Shown: positions 63,491-64,000 of the stretch, piece by piece
Numbering within the stretch: position 1 is the stretch's first letter
How the letters are laid out: each line of letters opens with the position of its first letter
Assembly: GCF_003595525.1 (NCBI RefSeq)
Contig: NZ_CP022680.1
Coordinates: 1,762,001-1,826,000 of the forward strand
Direction of reading: 5' to 3'
Length of the DNA stretch: 64,000 nucleotides
Source: Streptococcus respiraculi
Lineage (GTDB): Bacteria; Bacillota; Bacilli; Lactobacillales; Streptococcaceae
Notes under the pieces: model-generated
The model's database searches: none
The model's input: the letters and a program-made list of their open reading frames with translations, nothing else
What the model was told of the DNA's origin: nothing
Program-made: the position numbers and the translations under genes

Positions 63491-64000
63491 TTTTTAAAAC
63501 CTCCGTTCTATTCTTAGCATGGCGCAGGGCAGTTAGCCTCTCATCTGTATTGATCAATTCATAAATTCCAGAAATGATTGATTTGGTTTTGGACATATCC
63601 TTAGGACTAATTCCAATAATAAATATAAGATCCACAAAGTAATCTTTCCACTTAAATTTTTTTGAACTCTTTACAATCGCAACAAATGTTTGCTGAACCT
63701 CTTGCGGTTTTCCATGAGGAATCGCAACTCCAATCGGCAAATCTGTATTACCAAATTCTTCTCGGTCTAACATAGCTTGTCTAAATCCGGGTGTTACAAA
63801 GCCTCTATCTGCTAACATATGACTCAAACTCTTAATAGCATCTGTCGAGGAATGATAGTGTTCATGATAGAAAACCAGTTCCTCTGACAGATAGGGAGCT
63901 AAATTAGCACTTTTCCTCTTAGGACTGATAAGCACTCTAGCTGCATGAGCATTCAGAAGCATCGATAATTCCTGCTCACTAATTAAAGGTGAAACGAAGT
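63471..64000 (-). CDS. PTS-regulated transcriptional regulator, C-terminal part (cut by window end)
   Basis: The frame is open to the right edge (about 176 codons visible), so the ATG at 63962 is internal. The visible part is an EIIA type-2-like domain with LPIGVAIPHGKPQEV (regulatory His) preceded by a linker. The position upstream of and overlapping the IIA gene indicates a BglG/MtlR-type PRD regulator of this fructose-type PTS operon; the DNA-binding and PRD parts lie outside the window. Confidence 0.75.
   Translation of the reverse strand, partial: FVSPLISEQELSMLLNAHAARVLISPKRKSANLAPYLSEELVFYHEHYHSSTDAIKSLSHMLADRGFVTPGFRQAMLDREEFGNTDLPIGVAIPHGKPQEVQQTFVAIVKSSKKFKWKDYFVDLIFIIGISPKDMSKTKSIISGIYELINTDERLTALRHAKNRTEVLKIVYERA

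Overview
The window is chromosomal DNA of a low-GC Gram-positive coccus of the genus Streptococcus, most like the S. suis group. The evidence is conserved streptococcal gene order (hprK-lgt-DUF948-ytxH; rpmG-secG-rnr-smpB-tehB beside pmrA-coaE-mutM; era-dgkA-ybeY; murA-map), a preQ1-II riboswitch on queT and a SAM-III (SMK) riboswitch on metK, both characteristic of Streptococcaceae/Lactobacillales. The species is an inference. All but two recognised protein genes lie on the minus strand.

Layout. 1-2.5 kb: a 52-bp tandem repeat, then the tRNA-hydroxylation pair trhP2/trhP1. 2.6-7.8 kb: a DUF3270 membrane protein behind a WalR-type box, the hprK-lgt-DUF948-ytxH operon, a PspC/LiaX-like envelope-stress pair, then sprT. 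7.8-21 kb: tex, queT with its riboswitch, gtrA/yihY, map, a GNAT gene, murA, a PHP phosphatase, metK with its riboswitch, an ABC-2 exporter and dCMP deaminase. 21-37.8 kb: polA, a large LPXTG surface protein with SpaA/Cna-B repeats, a MacB-like ABC exporter with a long coiled coil, tpx and copA under CopY-type operators. 38-48.9 kb: tehB, smpB, rnr, secG, rpmG (49 aa), pmrA, coaE, mutM, GNAT, a truncated Nudix gene, era, dgkA, ybeY, vanZ, and a HAD phosphatase. 49-56.3 kb: a lactose/cellobiose-type PTS with a PRD regulator, MupG-like glycosidase and GH1 phospho-glucosidase. 56.4-60.3 kb: a heterodimeric ABC exporter preceded by a leader peptide and an intrinsic terminator. 60.3-64 kb: a fructose-type PTS with a GatZ-like protein and a regulator cut by the window edge.

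The most unusual material lies between genes: (i) an apparent leader-peptide attenuator controlling the BmrCD-like exporter; (ii) a BOX-like element with fixed ends and a variable number of 49-bp hairpin modules whose stems covary; (iii) small inverted-repeat elements whose outer end supplies the stop codon of the adjoining gene; (iv) a SAM-III riboswitch split by about 250 nt containing a perfect 16-bp hairpin; (v) three genes (trhP1, tex, polA) with an extended -10 box only 6-7 nt before the ATG, predicting leaderless mRNAs.

All calls come from reading the sequence and from family knowledge; no database search or folding program was run.
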